DNA from: Clitoria ternatea
Lineage: Eukaryota; Streptophyta; Magnoliopsida; Fabales; Fabaceae
DNA length: 64,000 nt
NCBI GenBank assembly: GCA_037962975.1
Contig: CM075676.1
Location: 94,992,001 to 95,056,000 of the forward strand
Direction of reading: 5' to 3'
Positions 22,743 to 35,311 of this stretch are shown here, piece after piece; within the stretch, counting starts at the first letter, position 1, and every line of letters starts with the position of its first letter. Position numbers and translations under genes: made by a program. Under the pieces are notes generated by a model, which saw only the letters and a list, made by a program, of their open reading frames with translations, was not told the origin of the DNA and did not search any database.

Positions 22743-24091
22743 AGTTATTTTTTAAATTTAAACATTTATTTTCCTCTTTTTGAAATCAATGCATGTAATA
22801 AATAATAAGTAATTCTTTTAATATTTTTTGACATTAATGTTTCTTCATTAATATTTGTTAAAAACTTATTCCATAGTGTTAGGGTTTTAGTGTTCTATAT
22901 ACCTAATATGTTTGTGAAAATAAATATGAATTTATAGTTGAAATACATTTAACTATAAAACTTTTAGACATTATAAATGATACATACTCTACATCTTTTT
23001 ATTATATTTAATATAATTGTATTTAATATAATTGTATTCTCCTTTAAGTCTAACTAGCTAGCTTTTTAATTGAGACTTGGTTTTTATTCATTTTCTTTTG
23101 TTGTGTTTTTATTGTGTTTGGGGTTGTACTCAGGGAACTTGAACTTTTTTTTTAAGGTTAGACTTTTTTTTACAAGTATTTGAGACTTTTTTTGGATTGG
23201 TGCATCCAAACATTTAAGTTTTGATTTTTTCTACAAGTATTTGAGGCCTTTTTTTATTGGTGCAGCCAAACATTTAAGTTTCGATATCAATGTTAAAATG
23301 TTTAAGTGATTTATAAACTCAATATATTTTAAAAAGTTAAAGTTAAGTTTATTAAATGAGAAATATTTGACTTTTATAAGCTTAAAGCATTATGGAGTTT
23401 TTTTCCAACATTTACATATTTTTTACGTTGTCCTTTTTTTGGTATTTAACGTGAGGCGGAATTCATATATAGAAGTTCACAAAAATAGAATTTGTGTGGC
23501 AATTACACTTAAACCTATACCGATAACATACGTTTATTTGTGGCTCTTAGCATACGAGCATTGAACATCGTGGCATGGGTGAAACAACTAAAATGCCAAT
23601 TTATTTCAGAAAAGAAAAGAAATCTAAAATGTTATCTTTTAAAGAGTTTATGTAATTTTAAACAGAATAATAAATTAAATAAATTTTCATTTAAAAATAT
23701 TCATCCACACATTTTTTAAATTAGTTCTTACCCAATTTCTAATAAAAATTATATTTTGATTTATTTAATTACGTAGATAATTATACAATTTAGTTATAAA
23801 ACCTTTTGTCTTAAAGAAGACTAAGTTTAACATAATATATATTTTTTATAAATGGATACATAGGTTATTTCACAAATATATTATTTTATTTTATCTTATT
23901 TTTATGTGTTTTTCCATTTTGTTTGATATTCTTTTAAACTAGACAACTAAAATTATCATTTCATTTTTTAAAATTCTTTCCTTTTATTTTATTTGTTCAA
24001 ACAAGTGTTTAATAATTAAACAGAATTATTTTTGCCTGGGTAAGGGAGAAAACAAGTCATAAACCTTTTGGTAAATACAATTAATTCCTGT
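22743..24091. other. AT-rich upstream flank of the 4CL gene
   Basis: No coding frame is convincing. A 60-bp direct duplication lies at 23161-23280. The proximal promoter of 4CL begins near the right end. Confidence 0.5.
23161..23280. repeat. Two tandem copies of a 60-bp unit
   Basis: 23161-23220 and 23221-23280 share TACAAGTATTTGAG and CCAAACATTTAAGTT at the same offsets, with a few differences between. Confidence 0.85.
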
Positions 24092-24098
24092 GGTTGGT
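24092..24098 (-). promoter_or_regulatory. AC-II-type MYB element of the 4CL promoter
   Basis: GGTTGGT on the plus strand is ACCAACC on the minus strand, the AC-II form of the element that MYB factors bind in phenylpropanoid promoters. It lies eight bases upstream of the TATA box. Confidence 0.55.
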
Positions 24099-24106
24099 GA
24101 ACCAAT

Positions 24107-24114
24107 TATAAATA
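24107..24114 (+). promoter_or_regulatory. TATA box of the 4CL gene
   Basis: TATAAATA lies 218 bases before the start codon, so transcription should begin near 24140. A CCAAT word touches it at 24102-24106. Confidence 0.6.
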
Positions 24115-24324
24115 AAATTCCAGCTCAGCAACAGCATGTAGCTTTTGGTTTTGAGCATTTACACAGAAAAGACTCGATTCAAACGTGTCAAAGTACGTAG
24201 CTGTCCCAATCTCAACAACTACTGATGGAAACCCCAAGCAACTGGTACGCATATATACGTGTACATGCTCACACAACCATTTCAAGCGAAACCAAACTAA
24301 ACACTTAATCCTCTCAATTCTCAA

Positions 24325-27300
24325 ATGGCACCACAACAACAAGATTTCATCTTCCGTTCCAAACTCCCAGACATTCCCATCCCTACACACCTCCCATTAC
24401 ATTCCTATTGCTTCGAAAATCTCCCCCAGTTCCAGCATCGTCCATGCCTCATCAACGGCGCCACCGGCGAAACCCTCACCTACGCCGACGTCGACCTCAC
24501 CGCCCGCAAAATTGCCGCCGGCCTCCACAAAATCGGCATCCGTCAGGGTGATGTCATCATGCTCCTCCTCCGCAACTCTCCCCAGTTCGCCCTCGCCTTC
24601 CTCGGCGCCTCCCACCGCGGCGCCGTCATCACCACCGCCAACCCATTCTACACCCCGGCGGAGCTCGCCAAACAAGCCACGGCGACAAAAACCAGGCTTA
24701 TCATCACGCAATCCGCATACGTTTCCAAAATCAAGAGTTTCGCGGAAAACGAGGATGTCATGATCATGTGCATTGATTCCGATTCCTCTGAAGATAACGG
24801 CGTTCTGCATTTCTCCGCCTTGAGTAACGCTGACGAAACGGAAGCCCCTGCCGTTAAGATTAGCCCTGACGACGTCGTTGCGCTCCCGTTCTCTTCCGGT
24901 ACTTCGGGGCTTCCCAAAGGAGTGATGTTAACGCATCGAAATTTGGTTACGACGGTGGCGCAGTTAGTTGACGGAGAAAACCCGCACCAGTATACGCATA
25001 GCGAGGATGTGCTCCTCTGTGTGCTGCCTATGTTTCATATCTATGCGCTCAATTCGATTTTGCTGTGCGGGATTCGTTCGGGTGCGACCGTGCTCATTGT
25101 GGAGAAGTTTGAGATCACTACGCTGTTGGAGCTGATCCAGAAGTACAAAGTAACGGTTGCGTCGTTCGTGCCACCTATCGTTTTGGCGCTGGTTAAGAAT
25201 GGAGAAGCGCATCGATACGACTTGTCGTCTATTCGCGCCGTTATCACCGGTGCCGCACCCATGGGAATGGAACTTCAAGAAGCCGTAAAATCTAGGCTAC
25301 CACACGCCACACTTGGACAGGTTTACTATATTATTAATTAATTATTAAAAAGATATAGTAGTATTTTCAAGATCGAGCTTCTAATTTTATTTTCAGTTTT
25401 TATAATTTTCGTATATAAGAAATAGAAAAAAGAAGCGTTTTTATTGAAAATTTTCTCTAACTTTATGAAAGATCACATGGACTACATTGATATTAATTTT
25501 AAATACTTTTTTCTATTTTGTTTTATTATCTCATAGATAAGGTTATATAAGTTATAAAAATAATTTTAAAGGTTGGTTTTTAGGTTTAAGTTTTTAATTT
25601 TTTAAAAAATAAAAAAGATAATTTTAAAGTTAAAAATTTAAAAACTAAAAATATTTTTTAAATTTCTATCAAAAAATATAATAAAACATATTTTTTTAAT
25701 GATTTTATGGTTTTCAAATTTTTTTATAAACATACTAAAAGAAAATTAAAACTATTTTATTTTAAATTTCTATTTTCAATAAATTTTTTAAATAGATTAA
25801 ATTTCAGCCTTAAAAGGAATGTCCAATACGATAAAATTGGGATTTTATGAGGCAAAAATACAATTTTAACGAGCTTGATGACATCTGGTCTCAATGCAAT
25901 ACTAAAAGTGTCTAATTTTGATTCGGTTTTAAAATTTAAAGTTAAAATACTACCATTTATCGGATGAGTTTACATTATTCAGCCAAACTACGTATTTTAA
26001 CAACAAATGATTTTTGGATAATATTTAGGCATGCGTATATTCTGTATAAGTAAACGGAGGGATGAACTTATAATTTTGACGTATACAGGGATATGGGATG
26101 ACAGAAGCAGGACCACTTTGTATTAGCTTAGCATTTGCCAAAGAACCATTCAAAACAAAATCAGGTGCATGCGGAACCGTTGTAAGAAACGCTGAGCTGA
26201 AAATCGTGGATCCAGAAACGGGTGCTTCTCTTCCAAGAAACCAACCTGGTGAAATTTGCATAAGAGGCACCAAGGTTATGAAAGGTATATATACCTAAAT
26301 ATATATTTTTTTACATACATATTCATCACATTTCCTTACATGTGGTATCTCATATTTTATCTTAATTAACTTTTAATATGATAATTTTCTGATATAACTT
26401 TTTTTAAAATCGTTTTTTAATTTTATTTACTTATACCTAATTGGCTACTTACGAACAATTCATCTTGAAATTGAACTTTTAAAAAGAAAATAACATAAAG
26501 AGATCGACAAATCCACGCAGGAATTGCTTGAAGCAATAAATCTATAGACGGTATCGACCATAGTACGTACGAGAGAATAAATAGTAGGAATTACGTTACG
26601 TGTCTTTTCTTCACCCCCTGGGATTAGTTCTACTATATCTGAGATATTTCTTTCATTGAAGGACAAAATGTCTTCTTGCCACATATAATTAACAAAGTTT
26701 AAACGAAATCTCCTGGGTTAAACATCTTAATCAATTGTGTTTCTCTTTGTCATTTTGGACGGAAAGAGATTTGGTTAGGATAATACTAAAAATTGATCTG
26801 AATCTTTTTAAAACATATTAATTTTATTAGTCTTAAGTATGTATAAATTATTTAAAAAAAGAGCTTACAATAATATTTAAAAAATAACATAGCTAACAGG
26901 AATTCTTAAAAGTTAGGTGGAATTTTATATTTTTAAAAATTAATATATCTCTTCAAAATTTTAATTTTTTCTTTCCCTTGTTATCACAAAATTGTCTATG
27001 TGGGGCGGTTGAGTTTGGTGGAACAAAATGGGGGATTAAGTTTTTTAGAATGTGGGGACAGTAAATGTGTGTGCTGCTACCACTCATGACTCGCAATAAC
27101 TCGCATGTCAAAAAGTGAAAAGTCCACACAAGTTTTGCGGCCTCTAACGTAAAGCATCTTTAGACACCCACCAAAACCATTCACAATGATTGGTTTAGTG
27201 TGGGTTAAAAATTATACATATAATTAAAAAATTAAATTATGTATTATAATTTACTATTTCAAATAATTCTTTCTTATACTTAGTTTACGATATACACCCG

Positions 27301-29239
27301 TGTTTTTTAAATTTCAATTATATATGTTCAAAATTAAATAAAATAAAAGAATTATGCTACTATGCGTATAGTAAAGGTGTCGCGCACTAGCAATAGATGA
27401 CGGTGACAATATTATTCTGATTTCTCCAATCAATTAAAGGAGGTATATATGTTATAATCACATTCACATCAATCGCTAAGATTCTGTAACAAGAAAAAAA
27501 AAGGGATGGGAGCACTGAGTATACATAGGAATTATTAAGGTTAGGTTTGATTTTATATTTCTTGTTTGTCGGGCTCATATTCATATAATTGTTTCCAAAG
27601 TTAAAGTGTTTTAAATTTTTTTTATAAATAATAACAATAACATTTATACTTATATACTTTGTTTCAATGTATATATAACAGAATTTCTTTGTTTTTGTTT
27701 TAAAATCTTGAACTTTACATCACAGATAATATCTAAATTTGTATACCGATATCATTAATTAATCAGTGGTCCTAGAAAAATACCACAACGGTGTGATTTT
27801 TATTTTCCCAAAAAACTTTGCAATAATTAAATGAATACCCGTCAAATGCAATGACTACTTTTGCATGGTTCAAATGTTAAAATTCAACATCAAATGAAAA
27901 ATGTCAAAATAGTAGTGCGAGATTTGGTAATAATACTTGCTTAATTTATATGCTCCTAGTGTGGTGGTTGTGGTTCTACGTGGAAATTTGGAAGTCTTCA
28001 ACCGGTAGATAGGTGGGGAAACTTGCAAAAGACTGTTGAAATTGAACGTCATAATCATACCAATATTTCTTGGATATATCTCTAATCCATCACCACTCAT
28101 CACCTAACTTATTTTCTTTTGTTTTTGTCACAATGATGTCATTGTAAGGTCTAAGTGGTCACAATAATTTTGATCATTTACGACCCATAAGCCACTCATT
28201 ATACTCCACATTTCACATCCATTTGGCATGAAATACGCAAATAGATACGACTCCACTGTCACAAGTTAGATGCTGAATGGAGCATTTATTTATTACTTGA
28301 CTATAAAATGCACATGCACAGTTGATATGAAACTAGATATATAACAAGATTTAATCTTATTTTAATCAACCAAAGTCTTGAGAAAAATGTGATATGTTAC
28401 CAAAAAACGTATGGAAAATTATTTTACATTCCCCTCACTAATTAAATTGAATTTATGGTTTGTCAGGATATCTAAATGATCCAGAGGCGACAGAGAAAAC
28501 TATAACTAAAGAAGGATGGTTACACACAGGTGATATTGGTTTCATTGACGATGATGACGAACTCTTCATTGTTGATCGATTAAAGGAACTTATCAAATAC
28601 AAAGGTTACCAAGTAGCTCCTGCTGAGCTCGAAGCACTGTTGATTGCCCATCCAAACATTTCTGAAGCTGCCGTTGTTGGGTATGTTGCTTTGTAATTTA
28701 CTGCCTAATTTTTATGACATGCCCAATATTCATTTTGTTTTACAAATTAAGTTAAAACCGTCTGGGTATAACTTTAAATTTATATTGTGATTTGGTTTCA
28801 GGATGAAGGACGAAAGTGCCGGAGAAGTTCCAGTGGCATTTGTTGTAAGATCAAATGGTTCTAAGATCACTGAGGATGAAATCAAGCAATACATTTCCCA
28901 ACAGGTACTCTTCACCAAAATAACTGCTTTTTTTTTTCTTTCCATTGGAAGTTTGAAGACTTCAAGACCCAAAAAATTAAAATAAGAATTAAACGTGTTT
29001 ATTGCATGTCATGGTTATTGATCCAGGTGCATCTAACAGACTAATTTACTTAACAATCTTTCACACCAAGTCCACTAAGCAATTAAAGTTAGTTAATTTT
29101 TTCACATATGTAGGTGGTATTTTACAAGAGAATTAGCAGAGTTTTCTTCACAGACTCTATTCCTAAAGCAGCTTCTGGCAAAATTCTACGGAAGGAATTA
29201 ACTGCAAGACTAAACCAAGGTCTGGTGGTGGCCAATTAG
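24325..29239 (+). CDS. 4CL: 4-coumarate:CoA ligase, five exons, 544 residues
   Basis: The enzyme activates hydroxycinnamic acids to CoA thioesters through an adenylate, feeding lignin and flavonoid synthesis; it is usually cytosolic. Exons read from frame and GT-AG sites: 24325-25320, 26089-26284, 28467-28680, 28802-28904, 29114-29239. Junctions are in phase and total 545 codons including TAG, normal for the family. Box I (AMP binding) is SSGTSGLPKGV at about residues 190-200; the commoner form has TT where this has TS. Box II, GEICIRG, is at about 386-392 and marks true 4CL rather than a general acyl-CoA synthetase. GYGMTEAGP opens exon 2; GWLHTGDIGF and the hinge VDRLKELIKYKG are in exon 3; the catalytic Lys is in PKAASGKILRKEL in exon 5. 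No peroxisomal SKL end is present (ends VVAN). Intron 2 is large (2182 bp). No damage is seen. Which 4CL isoform it is cannot be told. Confidence 0.95.
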
Positions 29240-30650
29240 TGAAAAAAGATATTAAATTGAGCTTGTTTAACTCACCTCACCGCAACCCTTTCGTTGTTTT
29301 GATTTTTGTTTTAATCCAGTGTATGTATGTATGTATTGAAGACCAGACTCTGAATTATAAATTTTTACATACAACATATTCAGCCAGCATTGCAATCTCA
29401 AAACTGCATTAGGACAATAATTAAATTACAAAAAATCATTACGCTGTTTATCTATCACTGTTACGTTTAAGGTTTAACAACTTTTAAATACATTATATTG
29501 TTTTTAAAGCGTGCTACCCATCTTTACAATAAACTACTTCTTACCTACTTTTACTACAACCACTTTTTTAAAGAACTCAAATTCAAAATTAACAAGGTGT
29601 AGGTTGAGAGATCCAAACCTTCATCTAAATACACTTTTTAGAAAAGGTGAAAAACTTTAATTTTAATTAACCCTCAAGTAAAATTAGTCGCAAAGAAGAA
29701 TATTAATTGGTAATTAACAAACTTAACATAAAAGGTTTAAATTTGTTTTTAAATGAGGATCTTTTGATTTTGTCTTGGTATTCTTTTATTTCATTATTAG
29801 TTGCTATCCTAAACTTAAACCCATTAAGCATTAACATGATTAACTAAATTACAAATAAAATTGTTAAGATGATTTTTATATATCTAATTATTTATTAAGA
29901 CATGACTTAAAAGACTAAAGTATAAATTTTAACGGTTAAAATAGTATCAATTTTATTTTCTTTGATTTTGAAAACAATTTTAACCGCTCAAAATTTTATT
30001 TTAATCACCAAAATCACACGTAGTCAATTGAATATAAAAGAATCACCTAAAGAAGGTTATATGTATTTAGTTTATCATATCAACTCTTGTTGGATTCAAG
30101 GTTTTGATAGGTAATAAAAACAAAAAAATTAGATATAACTAATATATATATATTTAATAGAACGAAAATAAAAGACTATTAAGAAAAAATATTTAGCCCA
30201 GAATAGTACTAATTAATTAAGTTTTAAGAAAGTTGGTTTTAATATTCAATGTTATTGAAGGAGAAGAAACATGAATATACCAAGATCTAACCAAACGTTT
30301 CCCCAAACGAAACCACCAAATCTAAGATGGAAAGATCTCACCAACCACGAATCTATAATCGACATTCTCATCCTTATTCGATATTCAACGCAATTAATTA
30401 ATTTTTTTCGTAGTTCCAACGGGAGTCCTTAAAAAATTCCTACAGAAGACATGCTATGGAGTCTGAGTACGTTGCTTTTCTTCATTTTGCATTCCCACTC
30501 CTTAATCCTTATATAGCTTTCAACTTTCAAGTGATAAGAACATTTCAAATAAATCAAATTTTCCCATCCTAATAAGATACTGATAAAACAATAAATTTGA
30601 ATCTATCAAATGATAAGACAAAAATATATTTTTCTATTTAAATCACTTAC
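29240..30650. other. 3' flank of 4CL and AT-rich intergenic DNA
   Basis: The 3' untranslated region probably occupies the first 100-200 bases. The rest is AT-rich with no coding frame, terminal repeat or RNA that I recognise. Confidence 0.5.
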
Positions 30651-30658
30651 ACTACACG

Positions 30659-30921
30659 TAGAGATGGAAATGGGTCAGACCAGACTGGGCTTTGAAAAGC
30701 CTGAGCCTGACCTACATCAAATTTTCAAGGACAGAGTCAGGCCTATTAGTCTGTCATAGGCCTTTTTTTAAGGCCTGATATAGCCTATTTGAAGGTATGA
30801 CCTATATAAAAAGTTTTAAAATGCTAAAACCAACCTAAAAAAAATTGTGATCCATTACCTCCTAATTTTTTTTTAATTGTAAACTTGTAATATTAACTTA
30901 TATTATATAAATGTAAATATG

Positions 30922-30969
<48 letters not shown>

Positions 30970-31205
30970 TTATGTTATAAATATATTATATATATATAAC
31001 TAATTAACAATTAATTTAATTAAATAGACTGGCCTGTTGGGCTTCAAAGGCTTTCCAGAAAGTCAGTGGCCTGACTTGTTTAGTTAAAAAGGTATTTTTA
31101 AAAGTCTAAGTCTGGCCTTCTAGCCCAACAAACCTAACCTATGTAGGCTTTAAACGAGTCAAGCCATAGGCCCTCGACGGACGGCCTGACCCATTTCCAT
31201 CCCTA
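30659..31205. mobile_element. hAT-type MITE, 547 bp, 8-bp target duplication ACTACACG
   Basis: The ends are TAGAGATGGAAATGGGTCAG and, on the minus strand, TAGGGATGGAAATGGGTCAG. ACTACACG flanks both sides (30651-30658 and 31206-31213). Eight-base duplications with TAGRGATG ends fit the hAT superfamily. No transposase is encoded. A TA microsatellite (about 30925-30965) sits inside. Confidence 0.92.
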
Positions 31206-31213
31206 ACTACACG

Positions 31214-32237
31214 TATGTTTGTGGATTTTGGGGCAACTGGTAGTAGGTAAGGACACAAAACGTAGGATACTCGGTTTTATTTTAATGTAAAAAATATTTA
31301 GTGGAGCTATTAAAATGACTAACTTGAATAGGCTCATTCCATTTTATTTGATAATTAGTTGTGAAAATAAAAAGGGTAAATAATTTATATTAATTCTACA
31401 TATTATTTAATTAAATTTCTATTGAGTTAATTATTATTATTTTGACCCTACCTGAATTTAGTTTTCATAACATTCCAACTAAACAAACACTTCATTCTAA
31501 GTGGTTCAAAAAATGGGTATATTTTTCTACACGCAAATTGTAAGTTTGAATTGTTTCAGCATATATTTAGCCTAGTCCACTTAAGATTAATCTGAGCCCA
31601 GCCCGATGAACTTTTTTTGAACTGGTCCACCAAACTTCATACTCAAATAAAAGCAGCTCGATACAAATAATCCATTTTCACGTTTCCAATTAATGAGAAA
31701 TGCTTAATCATAAAAGCATTGCTTAATCAAGTTTTTATTTTTTAACCCTTAAAAATGAGCAACTTTTTCAGAGACCAAAACTTAATTGTAACAAAAAAGA
31801 GAGACCAAAACTTAGTTAACTAAAAAAATGATAATCTCAATAATTAATTTGACTGAAAACAGTAGGTGTGTATATATACGCATTTATAAAACCAACCTGG
31901 CAACAAACACATTAAATCCGATTTATTTTCGCCTGGTCTTTTATTGAATACGCTCACGAACGGTTGATTCTTTATCATATCGAGTAAGTTGTGAAAGTAT
32001 TTATCATATCATATGTATTATAATAATAATGATTGCAATATATTATCATACAATTTTTTTACCCATTAAACAAGGTTACAAGGAATACCCTAACCCACAT
32101 TTAAATATCAATCCTGGTAAACATAAAAGAGGCTTTTCGTACCATTCAATATAATTTTTAGAGAACTCATTCATCCTAAATTTTAACTAAACCCAAGACT
32201 TCTATTGAACCAACTCAAACATGTTCTCGACACACAC
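31214..32237. other. AT-rich intergenic DNA
   Basis: No supported feature. A short AGCCCAGCCCGATGAAC island near 31598 stands out in base composition only. Confidence 0.5.
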
Positions 32238-33666
32238 TGTAACGTTTTTTTATGTTAAATTAAAATTTATTTTACCACATAAAATTAATTAAGTACCATT
32301 GGGTATTAAATTAAATTAATTCATATTTAATTAAAAAATATTTCTGAGTTATTATGAATTAATTGGGAATTGTAAATAAGGCAATGAATTTCAAATAATA
32401 AATTTAGTGAATTTAATTTGTAAATTTTAAATTTAAGTTAAATAGAGATGGTAAAATATAAGTTACCATATGGTGGAAGTAAAAGTATATTTACTTAAGA
32501 AAAATGAAAGAAAATGGAAAAGAAAAGAAATAAGGAATGACCATTTTATCCTTGAGCGAAAAATATATTTTTCCCTTTTTACTTCTTCTTCCACGTGCGT
32601 GCCATGAAACCCAAAAGCAAAAACCATTGTCATTTTGCTCCTTTCATGGTCGTGAAAAGGATGGCTTGATTGGAGCTTAATCTCTTGACGAAACTCAAAA
32701 TTGATCATGTAATTGTAATCGTGGAAACGAAGTGAACAATATGGTAGCTTCAATTTCTAGTTTCGGTTTGTCCTCCCCAAAGCCAAATTTCACCCATGAT
32801 GGGAGGAGGTTTTGCTTTCATGAAAATTTTACAATTTAAGCTTGTGCATGGATGCCTTGTGTGATGGTATTGTCATTTTGTTAATGAGTTTTTGTTTCCG
32901 TGTAGGTTGCGAACCAGACACCATCGAGATGTTAGTCGAAGCGAAATTCAAAACCAAGAGCGGGATTAATCGAAGTAAGTTTCAGAAGCCTTAAAAATAT
33001 ATTTTGAGTTGTTTCGATAAAATGAATTTTAGTTTCAAAGATTGAAATGCTAATCCATTTCGTAAATTTCTTGAATTTTAGATATTGAGCATACCCGACA
33101 TCGAGAGCAAGTCTTGGAAGCATGGAATCAAAGGTAAAGGGGTGTTCGGAATATTAATTGATTAGAAATGTTATTTGACATTGAGTAACGTTTGAAAATG
33201 GGATATAATTAGCGTTTAATTGCTAATTTAATTATAATATGTGATCTGTATAATTTCCTATTATGAGTTAGGACTAGACATGAACCTAGAGGTATTGAGA
33301 AGGAAAAACTATGAATTGTTATGCATAAGTTATGTATAGGGGTGAAATGATGAAAATGGTAATTAGTGCTTATTGAAATTGAGTAGATAATATTTGTATA
33401 TATGAGAAAATATGTGTTGGAATGAGTTTCCAAAAGTAGGATGATAAAAAAATATGTTTAATGAGATATTATGATTGAAATTGCATTTATGCTTATATGT
33501 GTGGACTTGTACGTGAGTGACTGTTACAATCTTGATTGAATATTGATGATGTCTGAGTGATTGTATATTGATGTGTAAAAATAAGGTATGCTAAACAAAG
33601 AATTGAGAGGTAGTGTGTGCGTGAGTGGTCGCCATTTTGTTTGATATTGAAAGCCTGAGTGGTTAG
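32238..33666 (+). repeat. Decayed chromovirus LTR, 5' part
   Basis: It starts TGTAACG and follows the same order of islands as other LTRs here: AT-rich U3, a pyrimidine-rich leader with CTTTCATGGTCGTG, an acceptor-like TTGAATTTTAG (ends 33081), and a donor-like TCAAAG|GTAAAGG (33134). It is cut at 33666, where a second LTR begins. No internal coding sequence remains. Confidence 0.65.
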
Positions 33667-35013
33667 TGTAACATCCCAAGTAATTAAAATTAATTATTGG
33701 TGATATATGAAAATTAATAAATGAATTATTCAAATTTTAATTTAGATTTTTCTAGATTATTATAAAGTAACCGACAATTGTTTAAAGGTGATAAATTAAA
33801 TAGATTAATGGAGTTGTAAATTGTAAATTAAAATGTAAAATAAATAGGTGATGGTAAATTTATAAGTTACCAAAGGTAAAAGTAAAAATAAACTTTATTA
33901 AAAGTAATAAAAGAAACAGAAAAGAAAAGGGAAAATGCAAAATGATGAAATTGTCCTTGGGGAATTAAAATTAAAAACTTCTTTTTCTTCCTTTCTTCTC
34001 CACGGATTTCACGAGAGAAAGAGAGTAGAACTTTGCCATCTTTTCTTCCTTCATGGCCGTGACTCCAAGGCCCAAATTGGTGTTCGATTTGACGATGAAA
34101 TTTGAAATTGACTGTGTTTTCGGGACTGTGGCAACGAGGTGAGTCTTAAGGTGTCCTCAATTTCATGTTTTCTCTCTCCCTCTTATTTCTCTCTCTCCCT
34201 CTCTTGGCCAAATGGGCTATCCATTGGGGGTCCTTCATTTCTTTGCTCTCATGGTGTTTTGAAGCTTATGAGTGGTTATCAACCTTGCAGGCAATGTGAT
34301 ATTATGAGAATGTATGTTTGGGGTTGGGTTTGAGTGACCGCCCTTGTGGTTGAATGTGGGTCAGGTCTGTGTGGCCGCCCCGTTTATTTAAAATGAGGTT
34401 TTTGAGCCAAATAATAAATAGAAAGAAAATTTAAAATGAACTTATGTGGTTGGGGACGGACGACGGTATATTTCACCCCTCGTTTTTGGCTCTCGTGGTC
34501 AAACAAGACCTAGTTGAGCTACCCAGTGGTTGAGGTAGAGAGCCAAGTAGGGCTTGGTGGACCAAGTTGGATCCACAGGGTGTCAAGTAAGACCCTTAGC
34601 TAAAGGTCGATCCTTTTAGTATTCGGATACTAGTGAGTCATTATATTTGTTTGAGAGTTGGTTGTGCCTTACATGATTTGACTTATGTTGATGATGAAAT
34701 GGTGATTATTATATTGATTGATGTGTTGAAATGGAATAAATCTATATTGGTGCATATCAAATATTTGATAGCCTAATGGGCTTGTAATGGTGCTAACATG
34801 ATGACGTATTTGATGACTGTGGATTTAGATGAATTATTTAAAAGTAAATAAAATTGTATTGGCATTTATGACATTATGGATGGCCCAAGGGGCTGGTGAT
34901 GGTTTTGACATGATTAAACATTATCGATGTGAATTGTGAATATGATGACATTTTTATGGTGATTGTTGGCACAGTTAAGGGCCATTGATGTTGATACACA
35001 CACTTACACACAT

Positions 35014-35067
<54 letters not shown>

Positions 35068-35311
35068 ATGTGTGTGTGTGCGTATGCGCGCGTGCTAAAT
35101 AAGATAATATAGTTGAATGTAAAATTTGAAATAATGAGATGCATAAATAATAAATAGGAGGCGAACATTGTATACAAGTATGAAAGATAAAAAGGTAATC
35201 CTAAATATAATCACGGATGGTAATTATGATTGATAAGGAAGTATTTAACTAGGAAGGTAGCCAGATTATGTTTTTTCTAGTATATGTATATATGTTTTTG
35301 TATTAATGTTT
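33667..35311 (+). repeat. Second decayed chromovirus LTR, 5' part, cut by a MULE
   Basis: It starts TGTAACATCCC. The leader block (CTTCATGGCCGTG...) ends with ACGAG|GTGAGT at 34139. The GGTTGAGGTAGAGAGCCAAG block is at 34529-34548 and the palindrome-like TAGTATTCGGATACTA at 34617-34632. Sequence from about 34710 to 35311 recurs at 46115-46625 beyond the MULE/Tekay stack. It ends where GGGTAAATAACCC of the MULE begins. Confidence 0.68.
34995..35094. repeat. Compound (CA)n(TA)n(TG)n microsatellite
   Basis: CA repeats, then TA repeats, then TG repeats make a nearly self-complementary run of about 100 bases. The homologous spot at about 46400 has only a short TATATATA, so this expansion is local. 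Confidence 0.9.

Noticed and set aside
24397..24810. Minus-strand frame of 137 codons opposite 4CL exon 1
   Set aside because: A mirror of GC-rich coding sequence, with no domain and a low-complexity Gly/Glu product.
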